The position numbers and the translations under genes were made by a program. Shown in pieces: positions 1 to 9,312 of a DNA stretch of 43,924 nucleotides. Every line of letters begins with the position of its first letter. Within the stretch, counting starts at the first letter, position 1. Source of the DNA: Gemmatimonadaceae bacterium (GTDB lineage Bacteria > Gemmatimonadota > Gemmatimonadetes > Gemmatimonadales > Gemmatimonadaceae); NCBI GenBank assembly GCA_025927495.1, contig JAICLH010000004.1:1-43924 (forward strand), read 5' to 3'. The notes below the pieces were generated by a model that was given only the letters and a program-made list of their open reading frames with translations, was not told the origin of the DNA and did no database searches.

Positions 1-3000
1 ACCTTTGTGCGGATATTTGGGCGGTTTCGGCACACTCAGCGGCTGCTTGGCTAACTGATCCATCAGCGTGTGCACCGCCATCTCGAGTTGTGCGTCGTGT
101 CCGAGGAAGGTCTGGTGGGGCGTGTTGTCCACGATCACATCCGGGTCCACGCCGTGCCCTTCGATGAGCCACTCGCTGTTCGGCCCGTACACGCCCATCT
201 CCGCGGCCGTGGCGATGCCCCGGTCGGCCAAGATGTTCGACGACGACAGCCAGATCTCGCCGCCCCACGTGCGCGTCCCGATGACCTTGCCTAACCCGAG
301 CGCGCGGAAGCCGTACGCGAACGCTTCGCCGTCCGACGCCGTGTGCTCGTTCACCAGCACCGTCATCGGCCCGCGAAACGCTTCCTGCATGTTCCAGTAC
401 GGCGCGCCGGTTCGCGGTTGCCAGAACATCCAGGCGTGACGCATCAGCTTCTCGAGAATCCACGAATCGATGTTGCCGCCGCCGTTGTTGCGCACGTCGA
501 CGATGAGCGCGTCGCGGTTGAACACCGGATAGAAGTCGCGTTCCCACTGCGCGATGTCGTTGCCGGTCATGGCGCGCAGATGCACGTAGCCGATGCGGCC
601 GTGGCTCAGGCTGTCCACGAGCAGACGCCGCGTGTACTCCCACTCGTTGTACCGCACGTTGGAGGCGGCGCGCGCCGTCATCGGCTCGACGACCACATCG
701 CGCGTGGCCCCGCCCGCGCCTCGGACGCGCAATCGGACCTGCGTGCCCGCCGTGTTGCGCAGGAGCGCGCCCAACGATGGGCCGGACGCCGCGGGCGTGC
801 CGTTCACCTCGACGATCACGTCGCCCGCGCGCACGTCGACACCGGCGCGCGCGAGCGGCGACAGCCCGTCCGGGTCGTCCGGGTCGCTGCGATACACGTG
901 CACCACCCGGTAGCCGCCCGCCTTGTCGTCGCGCGAGAGCTCGGCGCCTAACGAACCGGTCTCGATCTGCTCGGTGGCGCTCTGCACGTCGCCGCCGTAG
1001 ACGAACATGTGGAGTGCCGACAGCTCGCCGATCATCTGCCCGAAGACATCCGAGAGCTCCTCGCGATCGGTCACGCGCGCGGCCAGCGGCTCGTACTTCT
1101 TCCGCATCGCCGGCCAGTCGATGCCGTTCATGTTGCGGTCGTAGAAGTAGTCGCGCTCGAGGCGCCACGCCTCGCGGTACATCTGCTGCCATTCCTCGCG
1201 CGGCTGGATCTGCAGCTTCCATTCCGTGAGATCGACCTTGGTGTCGTTCAGCTTTTCGGGCGGGTGCGGGCCGGCATCGAACACGAACAGGTCGTCGCCC
1301 CGCCTAACGAGAAGCGTTTTGCGATTCCCGGACAGCTCGTAGCTGCGCACGTCCTCCAGCAGCGTGGCGATCTTTGGATCGACGCGCGTAATGGTGAGCA
1401 CGTGGAGCGTGGTCTTGCGCGGCGGCGCCGGGTCGACCGAGAGGAAGAAGAGATGCGCGCCGTCTGTGGACAGCGCGCCGTAATTTCCCGGATCGACCGG
1501 CACGCGATAGAGGCGCTCCGCGATACCTGCCGTGTCGATCGTCACAGCCGTGGAATCGACGACCGGTGCGTCGGCGCGCGGTCCCGCCGCGGCGGCGCGG
1601 GGTGCCGGCTGCTTCGGCACCGCGGTCGTGTCGCGGTGCAGCTCGTCCGCATGGGCAAACGGGAAGCGCCCCGTCTTGCGCAGCGCGAGCGCGAAGATTT
1701 CGGTCTGCCGATCGAAGTAGGGCTCCGGCGCGCGCGAGCCCCACGGCGCACCCACCGTCGAGCGGAAGTGCCGGTCGGACAGGAACCACAGCCACGCGCC
1801 ATCCGGGCTCCACGCGGGCGAGTACGAGTCGTAGCGGTCGCTCGTCACCGCGGCCGTCGCGCCCGAGCGCGCGTCGTACAGATAGATCCGGCTCAGCCCG
1901 TTAGGCGATGCGACCTGATACGCCAGCCACCGCGAATCGGGCGACCACGCGAGGTCGGAGAAGTCGCCATACGCCGACGTCCCGATGCGCTTCGACGCGC
2001 CGCTCGCCGCATCGTACACCCAGAGCCGTTGGTCCTTGTCGGTGTGCGCGATCACTTTGCCGTTGGGCGACGGCACTGCCTCCCACCGTAGCACGGAGCC
2101 GTCCTTCGTCAATTGGTGCGGCGCGCCGACCCCATCCGCCGGCATCGTCCACAGCTCCACCTCGCCGCTCTCGTCCGACAGCGCCAGCAGCGTGTCACCG
2201 TTCGGCATGAACCGGCCGTCGCGGTAGCGCACGCCCGGGTGGCGCGCCGCCTCCACCAGCCGCCCCTGATCCGATTTGACCGGCGCCACGAACAGTTGCC
2301 CGCGCGCCGTCAGCACGATGCGGTCCCCCGTCGGCGAGAGGTGCACGTTGCTCACCCACTTCATCGCCGTATCGACCCACTCGTCGCGCATCTGGTCGAA
2401 GTCGGATGCGAGACGGATCGGAACCATGCGATCCTGTCCCGATGCCAAGTCGAGCACCCACAGATCGGCGCCTAACTGATAAACGATGCGCCCGTTGGAC
2501 AACGACGGCGATTGCAGATCGAAGTCCGTGTGGTGCGTGTGCTCGCGTGGGTCGCGGCCGTTCTCATCGACCGACCAGATGTTCATCGTGCCGTCGCGGT
2601 CGCTCGCGAAATACACGCGGCCCTTCCAGGGCATCGGCGTCTTGCTGGTACCCGCATAGTCGCCGGTGAGCGGCACTGCTTCCGACATTGCGCTGCTCCA
2701 CTTCCAGAGTTGCTGCGCCTGGCCACCCTGATAGCGCCGGGTGTGGCTCCCCTGAAAGCCGAAGCGCGTGAAGAAGAGCGTGCCGCCGTCGTAGGCGCCG
2801 TCGGACGCCTGCTCGAGCGGCACACGCGTGCGCACCCCCGTCGCCGTGTCGAGCGAGACCAGTTGCGCCATGGGCAGCGTCGAGTACCGCCGCGTCGAGT
2901 AGAACACCTGACCCTCGGGTGTCCAACCGACGACGACGTCCACACTCCCATCCCACGTCCGGCGCTCGGGCAACCCGCCCGCGATCGGCATCGTGTAGAC

Positions 3001-3291
3001 CTCGTCCGGCCCCTCGTATTCGCCGGTGAACGCGATCGTCGCGCCGTCGGGCGAGATCGTCGCGTTGGTCTCTTCACCGCGTCCACTCGTCAGGCGACGC
3101 GCGACGCCTCCGCCGACCCCGATCGTCCACAAGTCGCCCTCCGCCGTGAACACGATCGTCGTGTCGTGAATCGCGGGATACCGATAGTAGCCCGGTGGCG
3201 TCGACGCCGCCGATTGCGCCGCGAGAGGAACGACCGATGCAATCGCCAGCGCAATGCTGCCCGTGGCGAGCATACCGAGAGGTCTAGGCAT
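1..3291 (-). CDS. Tricorn-like S41 family protease (C-terminus cut by window edge)
   Basis: Secreted self-compartmentalising-type protease that should trim peptides in the periplasm. The reading frame opens at ATG 3291 with a signal peptide (MPRPLGMLATGSIALAIASV, then a likely cleavage after LAAQ) and stays open to base 1, at least 1097 codons. The N-terminal two thirds carry repeated Tol/tricorn beta-propeller blades, for example RRLTSGRGEE followed by ATISPDGATIAFTGEYEG. A PDZ segment (VRAGDVIVEVNGTP, about bases 785-845) precedes the S41 core. The likely nucleophile is Ser986 in NEHTASDGEAF, with the adjacent Asp seen in tricorn, followed by GTRTWGGE. The last visible residues, PKPPKYPHKG, resemble the usual tail of the family, so little is missing. 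The upstream Ig-repeat gene lies 101 bp away on the same strand and may be co-transcribed. S41 assignment is firm; the physiological substrate is inferred. Confidence 0.93.
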   Translation of the reverse strand, partial: MPRPLGMLATGSIALAIASVVPLAAQSAASTPPGYYRYPAIHDTTIVFTAEGDLWTIGVGGGVARRLTSGRGEETNATISPDGATIAFTGEYEGPDEVYTMPIAGGLPERRTWDGSVDVVVGWTPEGQVFYSTRRYSTLPMAQLVSLDTATGVRTRVPLEQASDGAYDGGTLFFTRFGFQGSHTRRYQGGQAQQLWKWSSAMSEAVPLTGDYAGTSKTPMPWKGRVYFASDRDGTMNIWSVDENGRDPREHTHHTDFDLQSPSLSNGRIVYQLGADLWVLDLASGQDRMVPIRLASDFDQMRDEWVDTAMKWVSNVHLSPTGDRIVLTARGQLFVAPVKSDQGRLVEAARHPGVRYRDGRFMPNGDTLLALSDESGEVELWTMPADGVGAPHQLTKDGSVLRWEAVPSPNGKVIAHTDKDQRLWVYDAASGASKRIGTSAYGDFSDLAWSPDSRWLAYQVASPNGLSRIYLYDARSGATAAVTSDRYDSYSPAWSPDGAWLWFLSDRHFRSTVGAPWGSRAPEPYFDRQTEIFALALRKTGRFPFAHADELHRDTTAVPKQPAPRAAAAGPRADAPVVDSTAVTIDTAGIAERLYRVPVDPGNYGALSTDGAHLFFLSVDPAPPRKTTLHVLTITRVDPKIATLLEDVRSYELSGNRKTLLVRRGDDLFVFDAGPHPPEKLNDTKVDLTEWKLQIQPREEWQQMYREAWRLERDYFYDRNMNGIDWPAMRKKYEPLAARVTDREELSDVFGQMIGELSALHMFVYGGDVQSATEQIETGSLGAELSRDDKAGGYRVVHVYRSDPDDPDGLSPLARAGVDVRAGDVIVEVNGTPAASGPSLGALLRNTAGTQVRLRVRGAGGATRDVVVEPMTARAASNVRYNEWEYTRRLLVDSLSHGRIGYVHLRAMTGNDIAQWERDFYPVFNRDALIVDVRNNGGGNIDSWILEKLMRHAWMFWQPRTGAPYWNMQEAFRGPMTVLVNEHTASDGEAFAYGFRALGLGKVIGTRTWGGEIWLSSSNILADRGIATAAEMGVYGPNSEWLIEGHGVDPDVIVDNTPHQTFLGHDAQLEMAVHTLMDQLAKQPLSVPKPPKYPHKG

Positions 3292-3392
3292 ACGCGTGCT
3301 GAAGAGGATGTGACGAGATCGGACAGGGGGGAGGACCGCGCACGACCTTACTGCGCGGGCTGCGATGTAGCAAGCCCGATGGGATCCAGCGC

Positions 3393-5351
3393 CTAGCGCT
3401 GAGCGTGCGCTCCCGAGTGCGTCGCTGCCGCGCGCACGGTGTACGTCGCTTTCACGTCGTGACCGGCCGCTGATCCCGAGAGCGTGAGATCGCCGGCGTG
3501 CTTTCCGACGGACCACGCGAGCGCGACGCGACCGTGCGCGTCCGTCACGCCACGGCCCGGTGCGACGGAACCGGTGTGCGTCGTGAAATGCAGCGGGACC
3601 TCGGGCACCGGGTTCCCATATGCGTCGGTCACGAGGGCAACGAGGCGCCGCACGCTGTGACTGCCGGGCGAGGCGGGAACGTCATCGAACGTGAGGTTGG
3701 CCGGTGTCGCGGGCGTCGCGCGCGCGTGCACCGCCACGAGCTTGGTCACGCCATCGACGTGGATGGCCAGCGTTAGGCCACCCGCCGCACGACCCATCGT
3801 CCAACGGGTGCGCGCCACGCCGGACGAATCGCTCTCGAGCGCGGAGTCGGGCACGGTGCCGCCCGATGGCGAGAGCACCACCGGCACGTCGGCCACGTGA
3901 TTGCCGTGCGCGTCCACGACGCGGACGGCGATCGATCGGGTGAGCGCGGTGCCGACCGCGGCGTGCTGCGCATCGCCGGCGAGAATCTCGATGGCGGCGG
4001 GCTTCCCGGCGCGCGCCGTCGCGCTGATCGTGACGGGCGTCACGGGATCAGCGCTCTCGGCGGCGCCTACTTGCACGCGCAGGCGCTGCACGCCGGGCGC
4101 CGTGCCCAACGTCCACTGCACGCGAGCCACACCGAGGGAGTCCGTTCGCGGCTCGAGCGGCCTGACGGAACCACTCAACGCCGTCCAGGCCACCGGCACG
4201 CCAGCCAGCGCGCGACCAGTAGAGTCGGTGACACGCACGCCGACCGAGTCGCCTAACGGAGAGCCGGCCTCAGCGCTGAGCGTTGCCGCCAGCGGCGACA
4301 CGCGCGTGTTCCGCGCCGCCGGATCGGCTTCCGCCGCGACGTGCACCGCGGTATCCAGGCGGTCCACGGACGCGAACAGCACCTGACGGCCCGGCAGACC
4401 GCCGAGCGTCCACGTCGTGCGCGCCCGGCCATCGGCGTCGGTGCGCGATGTGTCGGGCGACGCGGAGCCCTGTCCTCCGGCGCACACGAACGTCACCAAT
4501 TGGTTTTCGATTGGCCGTCCGTGCCGGCTCGTCACGCGCACGACGACGGCCTGCGGAAGGACGCCGCCGGCGAGCGCGCGCTGCGACGTCCCGGCCACGG
4601 CGACGATCGCCGCCGGCGTCGCGACGACGGTGATCGCGGCATGCCCCGAGATGGCGCCGACGGAAGCGGTGACGATCGAGCGACCCGGACTCCGCCCGGC
4701 GAGCATCCCGGTCGAGTCGATGGTCGCCACGGTCGTATCGTCGATGTGCCAACGCGGCGCGACGCCGGCGATCGTGTAGCCGCGCGCATCGCGCGCGATG
4801 GTGTGCAACGCCAGCCGCGCATCCTCGGCCACGGTGACGGCGCTGTCGAGCGCGCCGGCCTCGACCGACATCGCCGCGACGCGCTGCGCCACGCCCACGC
4901 GCGCGCGCGCCACGAGACTGCCGACGATGACCGCGACGCTCGTCGCGCCCGGCCCACGCGCCACCACCGAGCCATCGCCGAGCACAGTGGCCACGCGCGA
5001 ATCGTCGGAGGTCCACGTGGGATGGGCGCCGACCAGAACACTGCCGCTGCGGTCCGTGATCGTCGCCGCGAGGTGCAGCGTGTCGCCGATGGCGAGCGCG
5101 GTATCGGCGGCCGGCCTAACGCCGACCCACGCCGCACCGATGTTGCCGATGGTCTGGTGCGCGTCGGACCGTCCGATCACGCCGTACGTGTAGAGCGCCG
5201 ACACGAGGGAAACCACCGCGGCACCGGTCGACGCGACCGCTGCGACGGTGCGCCACGCGTGGGTGAACCACGGTCCACGCGCTGTGCCCGCGGCGAGTCG
5301 TTGTGAGGAGGCCATACCGAGCTTTGACTCGGCCTCCATGACAGCGGTCAC
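3393..5351 (-). CDS. Membrane-anchored protein with six bacterial Ig-like repeats
   Basis: Function not recognised beyond its architecture. A short cytoplasmic N-terminus is followed by one membrane segment (about residues 35-57), then two BIG2-like domains (about 78-157 and 158-243, each with a W.SDD/W.IDD-T..AT core) and four Big_1/invasin-like Ig domains (about 245-342, 347-446, 450-545, 547-641). The four later repeats carry the phased signature WTLG, WTLG, WTMG and WSVG at residues 314, 413, 517 and 613, a period of 96-104 residues. No catalytic domain is seen. The start is uncertain: GTG 5351, ATG 5339 and ATG 5315 are in frame and none has a strong ribosome binding site. It probably presents a stalk or adhesive surface in the periplasm or outside. 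It precedes the tricorn-like gene on the same strand, but a functional link is only inferred. Confidence 0.75.
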   Translation of the reverse strand: MTAVMEAESKLGMASSQRLAAGTARGPWFTHAWRTVAAVASTGAAVVSLVSALYTYGVIGRSDAHQTIGNIGAAWVGVRPAADTALAIGDTLHLAATITDRSGSVLVGAHPTWTSDDSRVATVLGDGSVVARGPGATSVAVIVGSLVARARVGVAQRVAAMSVEAGALDSAVTVAEDARLALHTIARDARGYTIAGVAPRWHIDDTTVATIDSTGMLAGRSPGRSIVTASVGAISGHAAITVVATPAAIVAVAGTSQRALAGGVLPQAVVVRVTSRHGRPIENQLVTFVCAGGQGSASPDTSRTDADGRARTTWTLGGLPGRQVLFASVDRLDTAVHVAAEADPAARNTRVSPLAATLSAEAGSPLGDSVGVRVTDSTGRALAGVPVAWTALSGSVRPLEPRTDSLGVARVQWTLGTAPGVQRLRVQVGAAESADPVTPVTISATARAGKPAAIEILAGDAQHAAVGTALTRSIAVRVVDAHGNHVADVPVVLSPSGGTVPDSALESDSSGVARTRWTMGRAAGGLTLAIHVDGVTKLVAVHARATPATPANLTFDDVPASPGSHSVRRLVALVTDAYGNPVPEVPLHFTTHTGSVAPGRGVTDAHGRVALAWSVGKHAGDLTLSGSAAGHDVKATYTVRAAATHSGAHAQR

Positions 5352-5462
5352 GTCGATGTGATGTCTCGCGACGAATGACCGTGCGCGCCGGCGAACTCCG
5401 TTACGACACGCCGACGCGTGCGGGAAATCTGTCCGTCACACGCACATCCTTTGTTGCATTGG

Positions 5463-6035
5463 TCAACGCGGCCACAACCATCCGAACACGCCCGCCGTGA
5501 GCAATCCATAGATCAATCCATCGATCACGTTTTTCGTCGTGACCGACCACGGCTGCGAGCGCCACACGGAGTTCGTGATCTCGGCGCCGGCGTACCCCAT
5601 CCACGCCACGGTTCCGGCGATGCGGAACACAGCCAGGTACGGCGCGCCAAACTGGATGGTGCGGGAGAGCACGTACGCGGTGAAGTACGAGATCACCAAC
5701 AGGAAGATGAACCACGTGCCGAGAAAGCCGCCCATCTGCACCGGGCCCGTCGGCCGGAGGATGAGGATGCCCACTGGACCCTCGGTGAGCTTCTGTACCT
5801 TCTCCGGCGAGCTCAACTCCTTCGGGTTGGCACAGTACGGAATGGTGTACTGCCCAGGCGTCGCGCGCCCCGCGTTGATCGCGGCGCGCACCGCATCCTC
5901 GTTCGACAGCCCCATGTAGTCCGCGTTGTGATACTTGAGCACCATGTGCAGCACCGAGCTTGCGATGAACACGACGACGGCGGACACGATGATCGGCAGC
6001 CACAGATTACCGAGGGAGACCATAGCGGTGTTCAT
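5463..6035 (-). CDS. Four-helix integral membrane protein, unknown function
   Basis: A 190-residue protein with four predicted membrane segments (about residues 10-31, 101-124, 131-150 and 168-188). Between the first and second is a roughly 65-residue loop holding HNADYMGLSNEDAVRAAI and a conserved-looking PGQYTIPYC segment. The ATG at 6035 has GGAG six bases upstream, which supports this start. The long polar loop with a single Cys and several prolines suggests a folded extracytoplasmic or cytoplasmic subdomain. I do not recognise a named family and assign no function. It lies 87 bp downstream of the ATP-grasp gene and 111 bp upstream of the Ig-repeat gene on the same strand, so it may belong to the same transcript. 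Confidence 0.8.
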   Translation of the reverse strand: MNTAMVSLGNLWLPIIVSAVVVFIASSVLHMVLKYHNADYMGLSNEDAVRAAINAGRATPGQYTIPYCANPKELSSPEKVQKLTEGPVGILILRPTGPVQMGGFLGTWFIFLLVISYFTAYVLSRTIQFGAPYLAVFRIAGTVAWMGYAGAEITNSVWRSQPWSVTTKNVIDGLIYGLLTAGVFGWLWPR

Positions 6036-6122
6036 GGGGCGCTCCGATGGCGAGAAGGGTGGGGCAGCTCTGCCAACAATTAGCGTCGTCCAGGCGAGGA
6101 ACGGAAGAGTCCGCCGCGCAGC

Positions 6123-7142
6123 TCATGGGCGATGGCCGTGCGCGGCGCGACCGAGGGCGATGATGCGGTTGAGCAGTTTGATGTAGCTCATGCCGGCGCG
6201 CTTCGCCGCGGACGCCACCTCCTCGCTCGCGCTGATGTCGGGGTTGGGGTTAGCGTCGAGGAACCAGAGCACGCCGCGCTCGTCCAGGCGGAAGTCGATG
6301 CGGGCGTACCCGGACATCTCGAGGATCCGATAGATGCGGCGGCTCACCTTTCCGAGCGTCGACGCGAGCGGCTCGTCCAGGTTGGCGGCTTGCAGCTGGA
6401 CGCCGCGGCGCTCCTGATAGCCGAGGTCGTGCTTGACCTTCGCCGTGGCGATCAGCGGTTCGTTCGGCGCGCTGTGCTCGATGACCAGCTCCCAGGCCGG
6501 CAGCGACCGCGCGCGTCCGTTGCCGAGGACGCTCACGTACAGCTCGCGTCCTTCGATGAACTGCTCCGCGATGGCATCGGTGTCGAGACTCTCGTGGATG
6601 AACCGCACGCGCTCGTCGAGCTCGGCGTCGTCGCGCACCAGCGACGCCTTGGCGATGCCCAACGAGGCGTGCTCGGTCAGGCTTTTGACGATGAGTGGAA
6701 ATCCGAGCTTGGTCGGCCGCCTGGTCCGCCTGCCTAACGGAAACACCGCGAACGCCGGCGTGCGGATCCGGTGGTAGGCCAGGAGTTTCTTGCCCAACGC
6801 CTTGTCGCGAGAGATCACGAGGCCGCGCGGATTGCATCCCGTGTACGGCACGCGGATGAGCTCGAGAAAGCTCACGATGTTGTGGTCGTAGAGCGCATTG
6901 TGGTGGAATTCCTCGAGCAGGTTGAACACCACGTGCGGCTTCATCGACTCGACCGCGTCGCGAATGGGCTGCAGCTCTTCCTGGACGCCCAACGCCATCA
7001 CGTCGTGCCTTGCCTTCCTGAGCGATGAGATGACGTCGTACTCGGCGCGCCACGCCAGGATGTCCTTGTCGTCGTGACCGTCCAGCGAATCCGGCGGCAC
7101 GTGATCGGGATAGACGAGCGCCAGCACCCGGAGCCGCTTCAT
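6123..7142 (-). CDS. ATP-grasp ligase, D-Ala-D-Ala ligase-like
   Basis: ATP-dependent carboxylate-amine/peptide ligase of the ATP-grasp superfamily, most like D-alanine-D-alanine ligase in layout: N-terminal Rossmann-like part (residues 1-100), central ATP-binding lobe with FPLIVKSLTEHASLGIAKA, and C-terminal lobe with YARIDFRLDERG and the Mg-binding FLDANPNPDIS. The substrate cannot be read. It is unlikely to be the housekeeping Ddl because the usual Ddl substrate-binding segments are replaced and it is not next to mur genes. The start chosen is ATG 7142, which overlaps the upstream metallopeptidase stop as ATGA, the usual translational-coupling arrangement; an in-frame ATG at 7154 is also possible. 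The tight coupling to a metallopeptidase suggests one enzyme makes a peptide bond and the other cuts or matures it. Confidence 0.88.
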   Translation of the reverse strand: MKRLRVLALVYPDHVPPDSLDGHDDKDILAWRAEYDVISSLRKARHDVMALGVQEELQPIRDAVESMKPHVVFNLLEEFHHNALYDHNIVSFLELIRVPYTGCNPRGLVISRDKALGKKLLAYHRIRTPAFAVFPLGRRTRRPTKLGFPLIVKSLTEHASLGIAKASLVRDDAELDERVRFIHESLDTDAIAEQFIEGRELYVSVLGNGRARSLPAWELVIEHSAPNEPLIATAKVKHDLGYQERRGVQLQAANLDEPLASTLGKVSRRIYRILEMSGYARIDFRLDERGVLWFLDANPNPDISASEEVASAAKRAGMSYIKLLNRIIALGRAAHGHRP

Positions 7143-8185
7143 AGCATGATCCATTCGCGGCGCCGGCTGTACAGCACGCGCGTGATGGTTACCGCCAGGA
7201 GGAGGGCGAAGTTGGTCACGAGCGGCCGCTCGGCGCCCACCGCGCGCAGCTTGAGCTCGCGACAGCGCACGATCATGTCGGACAGGACGGCGTCGAGCGT
7301 GATCTGGTACTCACCGCTCCAGCGCGCGACGAGTTGGCGGATCGCGGCGCGGTGGCGGCGCAGGAACGCTGCCGCCGACTCGTGCGCGCGGTGCGCCGGA
7401 TTGCGCGAGAAGAGTCGCAGGAGGTCGCGATCGTAGGTATTCGGCACCTCCACCAGGTACCGGCGGCGCCGCGCCTCGTAGTGGGCGCCGAGCGTGGTCG
7501 CGATGCGGTGCAGCGGGTCAACGACCGCGCGCGACGTGACTAACGGGGGCTGCCCGCCGACCTCGGCCATCAGCTCGTCCACGTACTCGAGCTTGCGCAG
7601 CGCCACCGGCCACGCGGCGTAGCGCGCGCGCCACCGCCGTCGCGGGCGCATCCAGACGGCGAACGTCTCGGCGAAATCCTCGTCGGGATGACTCTGCGCA
7701 TACCAGAGTCGCAGGTGCTGGACGTGCTGCTTGCTCGCCGGGTTAGGCCGATACTGTTCGGGGTACGGTTGGGCCGAGCTCCCGAAGAGATAGCGCCAGC
7801 GGCGGCGGTGGTGCAGGCGATAGGCGTGTTGAATGGCGTGTCCCGTTTCATGTCGGAGAATGCGCATACACTCGCCGTGCGTGCCGCCTTCCAGATCCAG
7901 CATCTGCGAGCGCTCGAGACGCATGAGTCGCGGATGAGCCAGGTAGAACGGCACCGCGAATCCCGGTATGCCCAACGGAGAGAACCATTCGTCGGAGAGC
8001 CAGATGTGCGGCTGGAACACCAAGGCCCGGTCCAGGAGCTCGCGCCGCAACTGCTCCACCTGTGGCTCGAGCCACGATCCCGCGATCGACACGCCGAGGT
8101 CGCGTAACCGCACTGTCAGGAGCGCCTCGCGCGGCAAGCGCTCCCACGCGTGTCGCGCGCGCCTGGCTCGTTTCCCCACCGCCAT
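7139..8185 (-). CDS. Putative zinc metallopeptidase (Peptidase_Mx-like)
   Basis: A 348-residue protein with a clear zincin motif HETGHAIQHAY (His112, Glu113, His116) and a downstream acidic third-ligand candidate, Glu173, in HPDEDFAETFAVWM. The run HETGH ... YLFG ... YAQSHPDEDFAETFA matches the pattern of the putative zinc-binding metallopeptidase family (Peptidase_Mx). The C-terminus has a hydrophobic segment (LVTNFALLLAVTITRVLY) that could anchor it to the membrane. There is no signal peptide; the N-terminus is strongly basic (KRARRARHAWERL). It ends inside the start of the ATP-grasp gene (ATGA overlap) and lies about 42 bp after the alpha/beta hydrolase gene, so the three are probably one operon. 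Peptidase activity is inferred from motifs only. Confidence 0.85.
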   Translation of the reverse strand: MAVGKRARRARHAWERLPREALLTVRLRDLGVSIAGSWLEPQVEQLRRELLDRALVFQPHIWLSDEWFSPLGIPGFAVPFYLAHPRLMRLERSQMLDLEGGTHGECMRILRHETGHAIQHAYRLHHRRRWRYLFGSSAQPYPEQYRPNPASKQHVQHLRLWYAQSHPDEDFAETFAVWMRPRRRWRARYAAWPVALRKLEYVDELMAEVGGQPPLVTSRAVVDPLHRIATTLGAHYEARRRRYLVEVPNTYDRDLLRLFSRNPAHRAHESAAAFLRRHRAAIRQLVARWSGEYQITLDAVLSDMIVRCRELKLRAVGAERPLVTNFALLLAVTITRVLYSRRREWIML

Positions 8186-8227
8186 GGCGCGAAAACTTCG
8201 GGCCGCGCGGGTGACGGCGCAAGCCGC

Positions 8228-9187
8228 CTACCGCGACCGCGCGAGGACGGGCAAGCGCGCCAGCGCCGTATCGACGAGCGACCGAATGAGTGCGCTGTCG
8301 GTCGGCATGAGGTGCCCGGTGTTGAGCCAGATCTGCGTCTTCGGCTCGCGGGCCGCGTTGTAGAGATCGCGCGCTGCGTCCACCGGCATCTGCGGATCGT
8401 CGCTGCCGTTCACCATGACGACGGGTCGCGGCGCGATGGCGCCGATGAATCGCTCCGGCGACAGGCTCCGGAACGGTCGCGTGGCGAGCCACGCCAGCGG
8501 TCGACGCAACCAGGCTGGGCGCGTATCGAGGTTCGCCGCGAGCACCGCGGACAAATCACCCGCTCCGTAAATCAGCGCCACGTTCTGGAATCGCGTGTCC
8601 GCCGCGGCTGCGATCGTGGCGAACGGAACGGCGAACGACGTCGCGGCAATCGCGATCCGCGTGGTGTCCACATCACCGCGCTGCGCCAGGTACGCGGCGC
8701 CTAACGAGAAAATCTGCGGGATTGTCTGCGCGGTCGTTCTCAGTGCGTCGGAGTGGAACAATGCGTCGGACAGCGAAATGGTCGTCGGCAGCGACGGCGG
8801 ATAATCCAGCGACAGCACCACGACGTCGCCGAACTCCGCGGGCAGTCGGTCGATGGCGCCGCTGTTTTCCTCGCGTCCATCCTCCAACAGGACCGCCGGA
8901 AGATGGCCCCTGTCCGGCGTCGGCTCCATCACGATGCCTCTGGCGACGACTCCGGTGTTGCTCGTCAACATGATGCGAAGCACCCGGTAGCGACCGCGCG
9001 AGCGCTCCGTGACGCTCGAGATGCCCGTCAGCGCTCCGCGGTTGTGCGTATAGGCGAAGAGCTCGTCCTTTTGTGCTGGACCGAATGAACACGAGATCGT
9101 GCAGGCGGCGGTGATGAGGGCGCCGATCGTTCGGATCCGGACACGCCGTGTCGCGCCCCATTGTCTCGACATCGCAGTGTTGGTCAT
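8228..9187 (-). CDS. Secreted alpha/beta-hydrolase-fold protein
   Basis: Predicted exported alpha/beta hydrolase of about 319 residues. The frame is open to 9319, but that would overlap the divergent M61 gene. ATG 9187 (MTNTAMSRQWG) or ATG 9172 gives a normal export signal: basic region RRVRIRT, hydrophobic GALITAACTI, then Cys residues that could form a loose lipobox (TAAC or TISC). The nucleophile elbow reads IAIAATSFAVP, so the usual GxSxG is replaced by A-T-S-F-A. An acid candidate (VMVNGSDDPQMP) and a base candidate (LNTGHLMP) are in the expected order and spacing for this fold. The altered elbow means activity is not assured. It leads the minus-strand cluster with the metallopeptidase and ATP-grasp genes. 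Confidence 0.78.
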   Translation of the reverse strand: MTNTAMSRQWGATRRVRIRTIGALITAACTISCSFGPAQKDELFAYTHNRGALTGISSVTERSRGRYRVLRIMLTSNTGVVARGIVMEPTPDRGHLPAVLLEDGREENSGAIDRLPAEFGDVVVLSLDYPPSLPTTISLSDALFHSDALRTTAQTIPQIFSLGAAYLAQRGDVDTTRIAIAATSFAVPFATIAAAADTRFQNVALIYGAGDLSAVLAANLDTRPAWLRRPLAWLATRPFRSLSPERFIGAIAPRPVVMVNGSDDPQMPVDAARDLYNAAREPKTQIWLNTGHLMPTDSALIRSLVDTALARLPVLARSR

Positions 9188-9312
9188 GTATGAAGTGATG
9201 CGCAGGAACGCGGCGATGTCCAGCGCCACGTCCTGTTCAACCATGGAGCCGCGACGTACTGTCCAAGCTGTGTGAAATCCTTCACGCCACCGTTCACGTT
9301 CATGGCCTCCAC

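Noticed and set aside
343-951. Long plus-strand open frames over the first 3 kb (343-951, 1009-2091, 2512-3396)
   Set aside because: They are antisense to the tricorn-like gene and have His/Arg/Ala/Val-rich shadow composition with no domain.
6123-7142. The ATP-grasp gene as housekeeping ddl
   Set aside because: Sequence is only superfamily-level similar and it is not near cell-wall genes; it is coupled to a metallopeptidase instead.
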